From: Saccharicrinis fermentans DSM 9555 = JCM 21142
Lineage (GTDB): Bacteria; Bacteroidota; Bacteroidia; Bacteroidales; Marinilabiliaceae
Assembly (NCBI RefSeq): GCF_000517085.1
Contig: NZ_KI912107.1
Location: 1,798,398-1,862,397 of the forward strand
Length of the DNA: 64,000 nucleotides
Reading direction: 5' to 3'
Part shown: in pieces, positions 63,005-64,000 of the stretch
How positions within the stretch are numbered: position 1 is the stretch's first letter
How the letters are laid out: every line of letters starts with the position of its first letter
Notes under the pieces: model-generated
Database searches by the model: none
What the model was told of the DNA's origin: nothing
The model's input: the letters and a program-made list of their open reading frames with translations, nothing else
Made by a program: the position numbers and the translations under genes

Positions 63005-64000
63005 TTACATAGAAAGAACAAGTATCTTATGATATGCCTGTTCTAATCGAAACTCCATCTGATGGGCATTGTTCCTGTTTATATTTCCGCGCCGTTCAAT
63101 GAAATTACCATCATTCTTGTACAAGCGAATGCTTGTAGGTTTGAAACCCTGCGAATGAGGAATTTTTACAACAATCGGTTGATCGTTACTCAACACAAAG
63201 CCATCCTGTGTTTTTTCAATAGAAACCGTAGCAGGGATATTCAACGCTGTAATTTCCCACTCCTTGTATTTTAATTGGTAGATACCAGAAGCAAATATAA
63301 ATTCGGGTATATCCTGACCCTCTTTTTCTCTTACAATAGATAATAGTCCTTTTTGGTAAAGATCATGTGCACCTATCACATCATTGGAGGATGTGGCAAG
63401 CGTTATCTTGTCAGAAGTACTATCGTCGGTATGTTGAATATGAATTTGCTGATCATATTTTGTTTCCTGTGAAAATATTACATTTTGAATTGGGTTAGAT
63501 CCATTTTTAAAATAGGGATTAAAAACCACGACAAAAGGATTGGTCCATGCTTGTTCATTTCTTCTCAAGACAAGCGTAGGCATTTTCTTTCCATGTAAAG
63601 ATTGGGGCGCCGTCCCTGTTCCTTTAGAGATAGCATTACTTTGAGGTGATTGTACGGAGAAAACAGTCTGTCTCTTACTTCCTTTGATCCATAACTTCAT
63701 CAAATTGTCATCTTTATCTTCTTCTTGGATGGTAAATATGGCGCTTAGATCGGCATCAACCACTACCTTTTTCTTATCTGTTAAATAATCATAAGCCTTC
63801 AACTGACCTCCCTTTGATGTTAAATCATTACTTTTCTTAAGTAGCAGCGGGGTGTTTGACTGACTAAAAAGCTGAAATGAATGCCCCAGATTATGATAAA
63901 AATATTCATGCTTTTGATTTTCATTCTCCGTTTTTGATCTGAATAAATCAACAATATAAGGCTTACCAATCGGCGTATTGATTATAGCCATTAGTCTTTG
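63005..64000 (-). CDS. Heparinase II/III-like lyase, C-terminal part (continues past window end)
   Basis: At least 331 residues of the C-terminal beta-sandwich region; the frame stays open to base 64000, so the N-terminus is outside the window. It is clearly paralogous to the C-terminal third of the neighbouring lyase: IVDLFRSKTENENQKHEYFY, HNLGHSFQLF, GGQLKAYDYLTDKK, and a tail ending EQAYHKILVLSM. The order suggests two sister lyases produced by duplication and cutting different sulfation patterns. Confidence 0.8.
   Translation of the reverse strand, partial: QRLMAIINTPIGKPYIVDLFRSKTENENQKHEYFYHNLGHSFQLFSQSNTPLLLKKSNDLTSKGGQLKAYDYLTDKKKVVVDADLSAIFTIQEEDKDDNLMKLWIKGSKRQTVFSVQSPQSNAISKGTGTAPQSLHGKKMPTLVLRRNEQAWTNPFVVVFNPYFKNGSNPIQNVIFSQETKYDQQIHIQHTDDSTSDKITLATSSNDVIGAHDLYQKGLLSIVREKEGQDIPEFIFASGIYQLKYKEWEITALNIPATVSIEKTQDGFVLSNDQPIVVKIPHSQGFKPTSIRLYKNDGNFIERRGNINRNNAHQMEFRLEQAYHKILVLSM

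Overview
The window looks like a chromosomal segment of a marine or sediment polysaccharide-degrading Bacteroidota. Evidence: SusC/SusD pairs, a hybrid two-component regulator, an ECF sigma/FecR pair, many S1 sulfatases, a Bacteroidetes-type TTTG/TAnnTTTG promoter, a tmRNA with tag GENNYALAA, and low overall GC. The order Marinilabiliales or a relative is my guess; no species marker is visible.

Layout. (1) 1-10510: a carbohydrate-uptake locus, GH3 glycosidase - SusC - SusD on the minus strand, divergent from a hybrid two-component regulator. (2) 10572-12464: a Lys1/alanine-dehydrogenase-like gene, then ssrA (tmRNA) with promoter and terminator. (3) 12465-14118: non-coding DNA with GC-rich repeats and an IS66 remnant. 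(4) 14119-37345: a mosaic mobile island. (5) 37459-64000: a second locus with five sulfatases, three heparinase II/III-like proteins, GH95, an esterase, SusC/SusD, FecR and an ECF sigma factor. It probably degrades a sulfated, uronic-acid-containing polysaccharide with alpha-L-fucose or alpha-L-galactose.

The island is the main result. It reads as two convergent integron-like cassette arrays. Cassette boundaries fit a G^TT crossover rule, and the first bases of a cassette are the reverse complement of bases just before its own 3' hairpin (attC-like). Examples are TTACAAAAC/GTTTTGTAA, TTAGGCGTA/TACGCCTAA, TTAGCCTT/AAGGCTAA and TTGTACAC/GTGTACAA. Each array is preceded, in the same orientation, by a decayed tyrosine recombinase. 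The first cassette of each is a two-gene unit (tyrosine recombinase plus IS91-type HUH transposase) that itself begins GTTGAAC and ends with an attC-like structure beginning GTTCAAC. The cargo is two Hcp/TssD-fused type VI secretion effectors, each with a linked candidate periplasmic immunity gene, a large TPR/PIN-like protein that may be a defence nuclease, a membrane protein and a lipoprotein.

Three group II intron copies sit antisense at the cassette 3' boundaries, as expected for attC-targeting introns. Many parts are decayed: frameshifts, a dead reverse transcriptase, an ORF-less intron and a chimeric junction near 27.9 kb. No TssB/C/VgrG or other T6SS structural genes are present here, so the effectors would depend on an apparatus encoded elsewhere.

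In the second polysaccharide locus, a palindromic leader element lies exactly 26 nt before the start codon of two sulfatase genes and the fecR gene. This suggests a shared post-transcriptional or promoter-proximal signal.
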